Source: Salegentibacter_A chungangensis (GTDB lineage: Bacteria; Bacteroidota; Bacteroidia; Flavobacteriales; Flavobacteriaceae). From it: 64,000 bases of DNA. The translations under genes were made by a program, and so were the position numbers. The stretch lies in assembly GCF_042678405.1 (NCBI RefSeq), contig NZ_JBHTLI010000001.1, forward strand, positions 620,001-684,000, given 5' to 3'. Positions 25,173-33,918 of the stretch are shown here, piece after piece. The notes beneath the pieces are model-generated. The model saw only the letters and a program-made list of their open reading frames with translations, was not told the origin of the DNA and searched no databases. Within the stretch, counting starts at the first letter, position 1; each line of letters starts with the position of its first letter.

Positions 25173-28100
25173 TTAGAAGTTAAACCCAAGGCTGAACATA
25201 AAGCGGTTGTCATCTTCACCTACATAGTAACCAAAATTGGCGGTAAGGGCATTGAAGCCGTTAATGAACACAGAGCCTCCGTAATCTGTATGCCAGTCGT
25301 TGGAATCATCATTATCTGTCCATACCCGGCCATAGTCGAACCCAAGGCTTCCTCCCATTCTTATCGGGATGAAATTGGTCCTGAACTTGGTTATACCAAA
25401 CCTAAGATCGGTACTCTGGAAGAACGAGGTCTTCCCGTTGAATCGCTGGTCACGGTATCCTCGAAGGCTGTGATTCCCTCCAAGTGTGGCCGCATGATAG
25501 AACTCATAATCATCTCCAAAGATAAACTCACTTCCAATCTTAGTGGCCAAAACCACTAGCCCGCTCGGGTGAAGCGGATAATCTATGGCAAGGGAGGGTT
25601 TTAGATAAGCAAACTGGTTTTCGTGATCATCAATGTTGGTCTTGTATCCGGTGGTTAAATTAAAGTCCAGACCACGGCTTGGAAAGGCTGGATTGTCACG
25701 ATTCTCGTAACTGTAATTAATTTCTCCCCCTCCGTAAAGCTGACTTTCAAACACATCGTTATCCTCTCCCAGGGTCTGTCCTGCAAATTCATTCTGGTCG
25801 TAAGCTACTTCAAGAGACTCTAGCATAGGTTTAATGTAGAAGCTGCTTCCACGGTCATTTCGCCATATAAGGGAAGGAGCAACCCGCCATTGCTGAATTC
25901 TTACCCGATTAAAATCCATATCAACTTCATTGGGGTCGTAAGAAGAATCGTTTCCGGTGCCAAAATAGTTTAAGGTATAATTAGGGCTGGTGTATCTTGC
26001 GTTTATCCCGAAGTTCCAGTTATAGAAGATATGAGCGAACTCTCCGTAATATTCCAGAGAGATCCCTGTGGTCGCGAAATAAAAATTAGCGCCAAAGGTG
26101 TGCTGGGCCGTAAACGGATTCTTCACCAGTCCGTAAGTGGTATAGGTGTCTTTAAGCCCAACTTTGAAGCCTGCATCAGGATCGAAGCCTATACTCGGAA
26201 GGAATACGTTTTTTGAATATTTTTTCTTCCGTAGCGCATAATTGTTGATGTCATAGGAATCTGTCAGGAATTTTTTAGGATGTCCTTTTATGGTGTTGTC
26301 CTTGCTTTTGTAATCGTAAAGCTTCGCCTGCCGTTTATTCTCAAAATCATAGATATCGTGTTCTTCACCACCCATAACTTTAAGTTTTATCAGGTTGTTC
26401 CCGTCTCCTTCGATCTTGAATTTGTCGTCTCCGTCAAGACCGTAGATCCAGATCTCTTTGGTGTTTTCTGAAGTATAATCTCTTTCGAATTCTGAATCGT
26501 CTCCGCCTTTCATCTTAATATTGGTGATGCCGTTATCTTTTCTGGTGATCAGGAACTCGTCATCTTCTTCGGTCCCGGTGATTACATCAAACTTCATAAG
26601 GTAATCGTAATACTTGCGGGCAATATTCATAAGGTTGTCCCTTCTGCCTTTCAGTGTTTTGCGTATGTGCACAAAGCTTTCGTCCTGGGTGTCTTTAGGG
26701 AGGGCTGCAAATGCGGCGTCTATTTCCTCATCGGTCAGGTTCTTCTGAATGAACTTCACCTGCTTTTCCCATTCATCCCAGTCTGAAGACTTGATAAAGG
26801 CTTTATCTAAGGGATATGCGGCGGTGTTAAGCCATTTAGCATCCTTAATTTCCTCGTCATAGGACTGCATAGCCCTCATTTCCGGCATTCCGAGCTGAAG
26901 CAGATCTATAATGGGTCCGTCATATTTTGGAAAAGCCTGGTCCCTGTCCCTTGGAATGGGTTCATACCTTTTGTAATCATTATCCTCTTCATATTCTGCC
27001 CATCTCCACTGGTCTTCGTGACGGTCCCAGTCCCCGATCAGCATATCGAAAAGTCGCGCCTTGATATATTCAGGCTCGTCTACGTAAGATTTTTTTGTCT
27101 CCCTGAGCTCCAGAAGCAGGTCTGCAGTACTTAGAATATCATCGGGAGAACCGAAGGTTTCAAATTCCTTGTTCTCGTCTCCCACGTGTTCCTCGAGCAT
27201 ATAAAGTTTGTCCCCATAATCTTCGTTGTAAATACGAAGATTCTTTTGTTTAGGCACGTAATAGAGCTTAGGATTGGCGTGTAAGACACCAAGGCTTGTA
27301 GAAAGATCGTTTACGGCAAAAGGTGCATAAGGATGTGCTGTGGTATAGAAATCCTGAACAATGCGTTCAGCTACCGTATTCTGAATATAGTCTTCAACAT
27401 AATGTTCTTTTATGCTGGATTGAATGAAGCGCACGGCGCTTTTTCTTATTTCTCTCAGGGTATATTCGTGTTCGTCATCATCAATTATCCTGAGTGATCT
27501 GGACTGGTGCCCCCCGCCTTCAGAAATGGCGTGAGGACTGCCGGGCAGCGTATCCAGGAATAGTACCGGCACTTCGATGTCCCGGCTGTAGATATCACGG
27601 TAATGGTCCCCCCACAGGCTTTTATAAAGTCCGCTTTTATCGGTCTCTTCTTTGGTGTAAACCGAAGCCTTGTAGGTGCTGCCAAAATCTTCCTTGCTTT
27701 TATAGCTTACATCCTCCATTTTTGCGCGTTCCCTCTTTATTATTTTACTGAAGAGGTGCTCAGGGCCGGAAGGAGTAGATTCGTAAAAATCCACCTTGGA
27801 GCTTTGATCTTTATAGATAGTTAGCTTTGCAAAGCCCTGTTTTGTAGAGGCGAAATGACTCTCTTCATCGGCCTTTGCTCTTTGGGTTTTTGCTGAAGCC
27901 CCGCTTATGATCTGCGGAATTCCGTCGTCCTCAAGAAACTGAAGGTTCCTGTCGTTCCCTGAAACAAAGATCACGTCCTCGAACTGGCTGGCAAGGGTTT
28001 CAAGCCTTCCGCGTAACTCCTGCTGCGCCGGATTCTGATAAGACTGCTTGGAAAATCCTGCGATCTTATTGAAGAAGCCGAGTTTTGTTGAACTAAGTAC

Positions 28101-28772
28101 AGGGTGGTGTACCGCAACTATTATGATCTTTCCCTGGTTGTCCTTAAGTTCATCTTTAAATTCTATGAAGAACTGCTCCCTTGTTTTGTAATCGCATTTA
28201 TTATTGATGTAAGGGTGTTCATCCCAGTCTTCCAGGAACCACTGCGAATCTACCATTACAAGTTCTACATTGTCGCTAAGGTTTTCCCCTTCTATCGGGC
28301 AGCCGTCACTCGGCCAGAATTCTGAATCGCTGTTATCCTGAAGAAAGGACTCAAGGTCGTCTATACTTTCGTGACCTTTTGCCTTCCATTCATTCACCCC
28401 CGGATTGTATATGATGTTGCCGTTGAAACCTTCCAGTGGCTTCATCAGGTTTTCAGAAAGATAATTTTCAACTTCTTTTCTTCCTTCACCTTCGTTCGGG
28501 TAGCCTTGTTTTGGGGTGATATTACCAATTAGTACCACCGAAGCATCCCTGTCTTCCTGGGAAGCCTCGTTTATTTGCTGAAGGATCCTTGTGGAAACCG
28601 ATTTTTTGTCAAGTCCGGTGTTCGCCGTGACATATATAGTGTGGGAAATTTCTTTATCCTCATTTGTGTTTTGTCCAAAACTGTAGGAAGTTGTTAGAAA
28701 AAGAGACAGGAAGAAAAAACCGCTATATAAAAGCTGATTTTTGAAAATCTTAGTAATAATCTGTTCTTGCAT
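25173..28772 (-). CDS. Outer-membrane fusion: degenerate metallophosphoesterase, kinase-like middle domain and BamA-type barrel
   Basis: A 1199-aa exported protein (signal peptide to about residue 34). Residues 45-345 follow the calcineurin-phosphatase pattern, but many metal ligands are altered: ANTG, LIGNITP, NPGVNEW and SGNDRN stand where GDxG, GDN, GNHDW and GHxH are expected; only VHHPVLSS (His222, His223) is intact. Residues about 400-630 contain IGDWDRHEDQW (579-589) and IPRDRDQAF, reminiscent of the catalytic loop and metal motif of HipA/FAM20-type kinases. The C-terminal 330 residues form a BamA/TamA-like barrel ending in Phe (SLGFNF), with the LRGYR motif. Confidence 0.82.
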   Translation of the reverse strand: MQEQIITKIFKNQLLYSGFFFLSLFLTTSYSFGQNTNEDKEISHTIYVTANTGLDKKSVSTRILQQINEASQEDRDASVVLIGNITPKQGYPNEGEGRKEVENYLSENLMKPLEGFNGNIIYNPGVNEWKAKGHESIDDLESFLQDNSDSEFWPSDGCPIEGENLSDNVELVMVDSQWFLEDWDEHPYINNKCDYKTREQFFIEFKDELKDNQGKIIIVAVHHPVLSSTKLGFFNKIAGFSKQSYQNPAQQELRGRLETLASQFEDVIFVSGNDRNLQFLEDDGIPQIISGASAKTQRAKADEESHFASTKQGFAKLTIYKDQSSKVDFYESTPSGPEHLFSKIIKRERAKMEDVSYKSKEDFGSTYKASVYTKEETDKSGLYKSLWGDHYRDIYSRDIEVPVLFLDTLPGSPHAISEGGGHQSRSLRIIDDDEHEYTLREIRKSAVRFIQSSIKEHYVEDYIQNTVAERIVQDFYTTAHPYAPFAVNDLSTSLGVLHANPKLYYVPKQKNLRIYNEDYGDKLYMLEEHVGDENKEFETFGSPDDILSTADLLLELRETKKSYVDEPEYIKARLFDMLIGDWDRHEDQWRWAEYEEDNDYKRYEPIPRDRDQAFPKYDGPIIDLLQLGMPEMRAMQSYDEEIKDAKWLNTAAYPLDKAFIKSSDWDEWEKQVKFIQKNLTDEEIDAAFAALPKDTQDESFVHIRKTLKGRRDNLMNIARKYYDYLMKFDVITGTEEDDEFLITRKDNGITNIKMKGGDDSEFERDYTSENTKEIWIYGLDGDDKFKIEGDGNNLIKLKVMGGEEHDIYDFENKRQAKLYDYKSKDNTIKGHPKKFLTDSYDINNYALRKKKYSKNVFLPSIGFDPDAGFKVGLKDTYTTYGLVKNPFTAQHTFGANFYFATTGISLEYYGEFAHIFYNWNFGINARYTSPNYTLNYFGTGNDSSYDPNEVDMDFNRVRIQQWRVAPSLIWRNDRGSSFYIKPMLESLEVAYDQNEFAGQTLGEDNDVFESQLYGGGEINYSYENRDNPAFPSRGLDFNLTTGYKTNIDDHENQFAYLKPSLAIDYPLHPSGLVVLATKIGSEFIFGDDYEFYHAATLGGNHSLRGYRDQRFNGKTSFFQSTDLRFGITKFRTNFIPIRMGGSLGFDYGRVWTDNDDSNDWHTDYGGSVFINGFNALTANFGYYVGEDDNRFMFSLGFNF

Positions 28773-29036
28773 AAATCGATGTTTGATAACCTTTATTGGT
28801 CAAGGCACATAGTTTTATCCAAGATTCAAAAAAATATTTTGGCGTCAATATTTTTTAACCAACTATAACATTTTTGAAAGCCAAGCCTAAAATTTTTCCT
28901 AAAAATGCAGGGATGTAAATGCTTTAAATTCTGTTTTTCCCCTCTAGGCTTTTAGGAAAACTCACTTATTTAAAGCCAGAGAAGGGCTTTTTTATTTGCA
29001 TATTTATTACCTTGAGCCGCTGTAAAATTTACTTCC

Positions 29037-30449
29037 ATGCATAAAAAAACATATTTAATTCTAACTACAATCGTTTCTGCCCTGGGTGGACTTTTGTTTG
29101 GTTATGACACAGGCGTAATTAACGGTTCTCAGTATTATTTTAGTCAGTATTTCGATCTTGACGCAGCTATGAAAGGCTGGGTTGTAGGGAGTGCTCTGCT
29201 TGGATGTTTTGTTGGAGCCATTATAGCAGGGCCTATCAGTAATTTTACCGGTAGAAAAAATTCCCTGATCTTATCTTCCATTTTGTTTTCTATCTCTGCC
29301 TGGGGTTCAGGGCTGCCCGCCTTTTTACCTGAATCGGTTTCATTGCTGGTAATGTTTCGGATTATTGGTGGTTTGGGAATTGGACTTGCCTCTATGAATG
29401 CGCCAACCTACATCGCCGAGATCGCTCCTGCCAAGATCAGGGGAACCCTAGTGAGCTACTATCAGCTCGCTATTGTAATTGGTTTCTTTGTGGTCTTCCT
29501 GGCAACTTATTTTATAGGTAACAGTGCTACTGAAGCTGAAAATATACAGGATGGATGGAGATTCATGTTCTGGTCTGAACTTATACCGAGCTTGTCTTTT
29601 CTTATCCTGCTTTTCTTTGTTCCGAAGAGTCCTAGATGGCTTGCAATGAAGGGGCTTAAAGGACAGGCAATGGATATTCTCGTGAAAATTCACGGGAAAG
29701 AGATTGCTAATACAGAGATCCAGGAGATAGAAAAATCGCTTAAAAAAGAAGAGAAAAAGGCTAAGGTCAACATCTTCGCCAAAGGAGTTTTTTCCATTAT
29801 AGTTATAGGTACAGTGCTTTCTGTACTACAACAATTCACAGGTATTAACGCTGTGCTTTACTACGGTGCCGATATCTTTGAAAAAGCTCTCGGCTTTGGG
29901 AAAGAAGACGTGCTTGCCCAGCAGATCCTGCTTGCCGCCGTGAACCTTGTGTTCACCTTTGTAGCGATGGCTACCGTAGATAAATTCGGTAGAAAGCCAT
30001 TGATCTATATAGGTTCGGTTGGGATGATCGTTGGGTTCCTTCTTCTGGGAGGTTCCCTGATGATGAACGAAGTAGGGCTGGTGTCATTAATAGGAGTTCT
30101 AACCTTCATCGGTGCTTTCGCAATGTCTATGGGGCCTGTGGTATGGGTAGTGCTTTCAGAAATGTTCCCTAACAACATCAGGAGTATTGCGATGTCTATT
30201 GCCGTTGCGGCTCAATGGGCTGCCAACTACGTGGTATCTCAAAGCTTCCCGATTGTGGTGGACAGTGAAATGAATAACAGTGATTTCTGGAGCGGCTCGC
30301 TTCCATACTTCATCTTTGTGGCATTTATCCTGATCATCATATTCTTTACGGCGAAGTTCATTCCTGAAACAAAAGGAAAATCTTTGGAGGAGCTCGAAGA
30401 TATGTGGGATATCCCGGACAGGTTGAAGGCTACAGATGCAAAACAATAA
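29037..30449 (+). CDS. Sugar porter family MFS transporter
   Basis: A 470-aa inner-membrane protein with twelve predicted helices. Family signatures: GGLLFGYDTGVINGS in helix 1, NFTGRKNSL after helix 2, PTYIAEIAPAKIRG, PKSPRWLAMKG, QQFTGINAVLYYGADIF in helix 7, DKFGRKPL and PETKGKSLEELE at the C-terminus. Probably a proton- or sodium-coupled sugar importer; substrate not predictable. It stands alone, with a terminator at its 3' end. Confidence 0.93.
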   Translation: MHKKTYLILTTIVSALGGLLFGYDTGVINGSQYYFSQYFDLDAAMKGWVVGSALLGCFVGAIIAGPISNFTGRKNSLILSSILFSISAWGSGLPAFLPESVSLLVMFRIIGGLGIGLASMNAPTYIAEIAPAKIRGTLVSYYQLAIVIGFFVVFLATYFIGNSATEAENIQDGWRFMFWSELIPSLSFLILLFFVPKSPRWLAMKGLKGQAMDILVKIHGKEIANTEIQEIEKSLKKEEKKAKVNIFAKGVFSIIVIGTVLSVLQQFTGINAVLYYGADIFEKALGFGKEDVLAQQILLAAVNLVFTFVAMATVDKFGRKPLIYIGSVGMIVGFLLLGGSLMMNEVGLVSLIGVLTFIGAFAMSMGPVVWVVLSEMFPNNIRSIAMSIAVAAQWAANYVVSQSFPIVVDSEMNNSDFWSGSLPYFIFVAFILIIIFFTAKFIPETKGKSLEELEDMWDIPDRLKATDAKQ

Positions 30450-30470
30450 AAGGATTGTAATTGATATCAG

Positions 30471-30497
30471 AAAGCATCGCGAAAGCGGTGCTTTTTT
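30471..30497 (+). terminator. Terminator of the sugar porter gene
   Basis: AAAGCATCGC / GCGGTGCTTT with one wobble and a GAAA loop, followed by TTTT; it just touches the tadA stop codon on the other strand. Confidence 0.82.
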
Positions 30498-30945
30498 AGT
30501 TTAGATTCCTTTTTTCAATGAAGAAACGTTTTAAGAGTTCCCCCGCTTCTTCTTCAAGCACTTTGCTTACCACCTTTGTTTTTGGGTGGAGCTGAACGCC
30601 ATTGGCACGATAGCCTCTTTGCGGGTCTGAGGCTCCGAAGACCAGTTTGGAAAGCTGACTCCAGTATAATGCCCCGGCGCACATCTGGCAGGGCTCTAAA
30701 GTGACATACATCGTGCAATTGGTAAGGTATTTACCACCCAGGAAGTTTGCCGCCGCGGTGATCGCCTGCATTTCGGCGTGGGCGGTCACATCATTGAGCA
30801 TTTCGGTAAGATTGTGCCCCCGGGCTATGATCTTGTCGTTTATCACCACGACCACGCCCACAGGGATCTCTCCCTTTTCAAAAGCCTTTTCAGCCTCCTC
30901 AAGGGCTTTCCTCATAAAATATTCGTCGTCAAAAGGCTTAAGCAT
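30496..30945 (-). CDS. tadA: Nucleoside deaminase, probable tRNA-specific adenosine deaminase
   Basis: A 149-aa zinc deaminase: HAEMQAI (His56, Glu58) and PCQMCAGAL (Cys86, Cys89) form the metal and catalytic site. Length and motif spacing match TadA, which makes inosine at position 34 of tRNA-Arg(ACG). A guanine deaminase of similar architecture cannot be fully excluded. Divergent from dxs. Confidence 0.88.
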   Translation of the reverse strand: MLKPFDDEYFMRKALEEAEKAFEKGEIPVGVVVVINDKIIARGHNLTEMLNDVTAHAEMQAITAAANFLGGKYLTNCTMYVTLEPCQMCAGALYWSQLSKLVFGASDPQRGYRANGVQLHPKTKVVSKVLEEEAGELLKRFFIEKRNLN

Positions 30946-31005
30946 AGGGAAAACTTTTAGTTATACCGAAAGATAAAAATTATAAATCAGCCGGGCTATA
31001 ATTGC

Positions 31006-31038
31006 TTGGGATAAATACAATTTCATAATGTAACTTTG
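31006..31038 (+). promoter_or_regulatory. Predicted dxs promoter, apparently leaderless
   Basis: TTG (31006-31008) and TAACTTTG (31031-31038) are 22 bases apart. TAACTTTG is an exact -7 box and ends only five bases before the ATG at 31044, so transcription would begin at or within a few bases of the start codon. Confidence 0.55.
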
Positions 31039-31043
31039 TGCAA

Positions 31044-32822
31044 ATGTCAGGACTTCTAAAAAAAATCAATTCGCCGCTGGACCTCAGGAAACTGTCTCCG
31101 GAAGACCTTCCCGGTCTCGCTTCGGAATTGCGGAAATTCATCATAGATATCGTTGCCAGTAAAGAGGGGCATCTTGGAGCCAGTCTTGGAGTGGTGGAGC
31201 TCACCATTGCACTGCATTATGTCTTTAACACCCCGAAGGATCTATTGGTCTGGGATGTGGGGCATCAGGCTTACGGGCATAAGATCCTTACGGGACGCAG
31301 GGATGTTTTTGACACCAACAGGCGCTTTGGGGGCATCAGTGGATTTCCGAAACGCACGGAGAGTGAATATGACACCTTTGGGACGGGGCACTCCTCTACC
31401 TCTGTTTCTGCCGCTCTTGGGATGGCCATAGCTTCTGCTTTAAAAGGAGATTTCGCAAAACAACATATCGCCGTGATAGGAGATGCTTCTATTGCCAGTG
31501 GGATGGCCTTTGAAGGCCTGAACCACGCCGGGGTGACCGATGCCAATTTACTGGTGGTGCTTAACGATAACGCCATAGGAATAGATCCGAGTGTAGGGGC
31601 TCTGAAACAGTATCTCACCAAAGCCCGCGTTGGGCATAAGCCGGCTCAGGATAATATAATTGAAGCGCTGAATTTCAGGTATTTTGGTCCAGTTGACGGC
31701 CACGATATAGATGGGTTGCTGAAGATGTTCAGGAAGCTTAAAAAGATCAAAGGCCCTAAATTCCTTCACGTGATCACCACCAAAGGCAAAGGACTGAAGA
31801 AAGCTGAAGAGGACCAGGTGAAATACCACGCCCCGGGGAAGTTTGAGCCCGATACCGGCGAATTGCTGTCTTATGATACCGAAGGCTTGCCCCTGAAATA
31901 TCAGGATGTATTTGGGCTCACTCTCGTGGAGCTGGCCGAAATGAATGAAAAAATCATCGGGATCACTCCCGCTATGCCCACGGGAAGTTCCCTGAAATAT
32001 ATGATGCAGGCTTTTCCGGAGAGGGCTTTTGATGTGGGGATCGCCGAGCAGCACGCGGTAACCCTCTCAGCCGGGATGGCCACCCAGGGTTTCACGGTTT
32101 TCTGTGCTATTTATTCCACATTTTTACAAAGGGCTTATGATCAGCTTATCCACGATGTGGCTCTGCAAAAACTGCCGGTGATCTTCTGCCTGGACCGTGC
32201 GGGGCTGGTTGGCGAAGATGGTGCTACCCATCACGGGGTTTTCGATATTGCTTATTTGAGGTGTATACCCAACATGATGATCGCTGCGCCTGCTAATGAG
32301 GTCGAACTAAGGCAGCTGCTCTATACAGCCCAGAAAGGCCTGGAATCGCCTCTGGCTATTCGTTATCCAAGAGGGAGAGGAGAGTTGGCAGACTGGAAGG
32401 TTCCTTTTGAAGAAACAGAAATAGGGAAAGGAAAATGCATTAGGGAAGGTAGAGAGATCGCAGTGCTGAGTATAGGTAATATGGCACAAAATGTTTCGGC
32501 AGCGATAACAGGGATAGGTGACCAGGGTAAAATTGCCCATTTTGATATGCGTTTCGTTAAACCTTTGGATGAGAAATTGTTGCACGAAATTTTTCAAAAG
32601 TTCAAAATTATTCTTACTGTAGAGGACGGAGTTTTAAAAGGCGGGTTCGGAAGTGCGGTTACCGAATTTGCGTCTGAGCATCATTATTTTAAGGAAATTG
32701 CCCGGTTGGGAATTCCCGATAGCTTTATTGAGCAAGGAAATATCGATCAATTACAAGAAATCGCAGGAATTAACGTTGAAAATATAGAGACTGTCTTAAA
32801 ATCAATGCTTAAAAAACTCTAA
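31044..32822 (+). CDS. dxs: 1-deoxy-D-xylulose-5-phosphate synthase
   Basis: A 592-aa thiamine-diphosphate enzyme joining pyruvate and glyceraldehyde-3-phosphate, the first step of the MEP isoprenoid pathway. The ThDP/Mg site reads IGDASIASGMAFEGLNHAG, followed by NDNAIGIDPSVGAL; the pyrimidine domain has GIAEQHAVTLSAG, and DRAGLVGEDGATHHG is the substrate region. Somewhat shorter than the E. coli enzyme, as is usual in Bacteroidota. The ATG at 31044 is chosen over GTG 31038, which is part of the -7 box. Confidence 0.97.
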   Translation: MSGLLKKINSPLDLRKLSPEDLPGLASELRKFIIDIVASKEGHLGASLGVVELTIALHYVFNTPKDLLVWDVGHQAYGHKILTGRRDVFDTNRRFGGISGFPKRTESEYDTFGTGHSSTSVSAALGMAIASALKGDFAKQHIAVIGDASIASGMAFEGLNHAGVTDANLLVVLNDNAIGIDPSVGALKQYLTKARVGHKPAQDNIIEALNFRYFGPVDGHDIDGLLKMFRKLKKIKGPKFLHVITTKGKGLKKAEEDQVKYHAPGKFEPDTGELLSYDTEGLPLKYQDVFGLTLVELAEMNEKIIGITPAMPTGSSLKYMMQAFPERAFDVGIAEQHAVTLSAGMATQGFTVFCAIYSTFLQRAYDQLIHDVALQKLPVIFCLDRAGLVGEDGATHHGVFDIAYLRCIPNMMIAAPANEVELRQLLYTAQKGLESPLAIRYPRGRGELADWKVPFEETEIGKGKCIREGREIAVLSIGNMAQNVSAAITGIGDQGKIAHFDMRFVKPLDEKLLHEIFQKFKIILTVEDGVLKGGFGSAVTEFASEHHYFKEIARLGIPDSFIEQGNIDQLQEIAGINVENIETVLKSMLKKL

Positions 32823-32868
32823 TTTTGTAAAATCCGAAACTTTAAATCCGTACAATCTAAATCTAAAA

Positions 32869-33918
32869 ATGAAAATCAGACTATTTGCCCTACTTTTCTT
32901 TTTACTTTCTGTCAATATATATGCCGCGAAAAGCGATTTCCGAAGCCTTAAAGATTCCATCTTAACTGTTGTAGACTCGACCTCTGCCGCCGTTGTGGAT
33001 ACAACATCAGCCGCCACAGATTCTACTGCGGCAGATACCGTTGTGGTCTACTGGACCGAAAAAAATGCAGTGGGTCTTAACCTAAGTGAGGTTGCCTTTG
33101 TGAACTGGAATGCCGGGGGGAATAATTCGGTTTCCGGACTTATCCACGCCGATTTCAAAAGAAACTTTAAACGTAAGCTCACCAACTGGAAGAATGGAGT
33201 GAACATTAGATATGGCCTCAATGCCCAGGAAGGTCGTGAAGTGAGAAAGACGGAGGATGAGTTAAGACTGAGTTCTTCGTTCGGGTATCGGAGGGATTCG
33301 GTTTCCAACTGGTATTATTCGGCTAAATTCAACTTTAACACGCAGTTCACCAATGGTTATAAATATCCGGAGACCGATAAGCCTATCTCCAAGTTTATGG
33401 CTCCCGGCTATATGTTTTTAGGAATAGGAAGCGAATATTCGGCGCCTAGCGAAGAGCTTAATGTGGAAGAACTGAATGTTTACGTGTCTCCGGTCACTCA
33501 GAAATCTACCTTTGTCCTTGACCAGCGACTTGCTAATGAAGGGATGTTCGGGGTAACCCCGGCCGAAAAGGATGAAGAGGGGAATATTGTTACCGAAGGG
33601 GAAAACGTGCGTACGGAATTCGGATTTCTGGTAACCAGCGGGTTTAGCAAACAGGTCTTTGAGAATGTTAACCTCAATAATCAGCTGAGCCTTTATTCAG
33701 ATTATTTGAACAAGTTCGGGAATGTGGATGTTGACTGGCAGCTGAATGTAGACCTGAAGGTAAACGATTTCATTAAAGCCAATGTAGGCTCACATCTACG
33801 TTATGACGATGATGTGAAATATAAGGAAGACACTAACGGCGATGGCGAACTGGAAACCTTTGGTCCAAAAGTCCAGTTCAAGCAAATGCTTGGGGTTGGT
33901 GTGGTCTACGAATTTTAG
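32869..33918 (+). CDS. DUF3078 outer-membrane-type protein
   Basis: A 349-aa exported protein with a clear signal peptide (MKIRLFALLFFLLSVNIYA), a Thr/Ser/Ala-rich linker (residues 30-65) and a DUF3078 domain that begins at VGLNLSEVAFVNWNAGGNNSVS. Alternating aromatic strands and a final VVYEF suggest a small beta-barrel in the outer membrane. Function unknown. It follows dxs by 46 bases; a TAATTTTG box at 32820-32827 could give it its own promoter. Its stop codon abuts the convergent dgt stop. Confidence 0.88.
   Translation: MKIRLFALLFFLLSVNIYAAKSDFRSLKDSILTVVDSTSAAVVDTTSAATDSTAADTVVVYWTEKNAVGLNLSEVAFVNWNAGGNNSVSGLIHADFKRNFKRKLTNWKNGVNIRYGLNAQEGREVRKTEDELRLSSSFGYRRDSVSNWYYSAKFNFNTQFTNGYKYPETDKPISKFMAPGYMFLGIGSEYSAPSEELNVEELNVYVSPVTQKSTFVLDQRLANEGMFGVTPAEKDEEGNIVTEGENVRTEFGFLVTSGFSKQVFENVNLNNQLSLYSDYLNKFGNVDVDWQLNVDLKVNDFIKANVGSHLRYDDDVKYKEDTNGDGELETFGPKVQFKQMLGVGVVYEF

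Noticed and set aside
28973..28993. AAAGCC / GGCTTT hairpin with T-run just before the sugar porter gene, as an attenuator
   Set aside because: No leader ORF or alternative fold is visible, and the promoter cannot be placed upstream with confidence.
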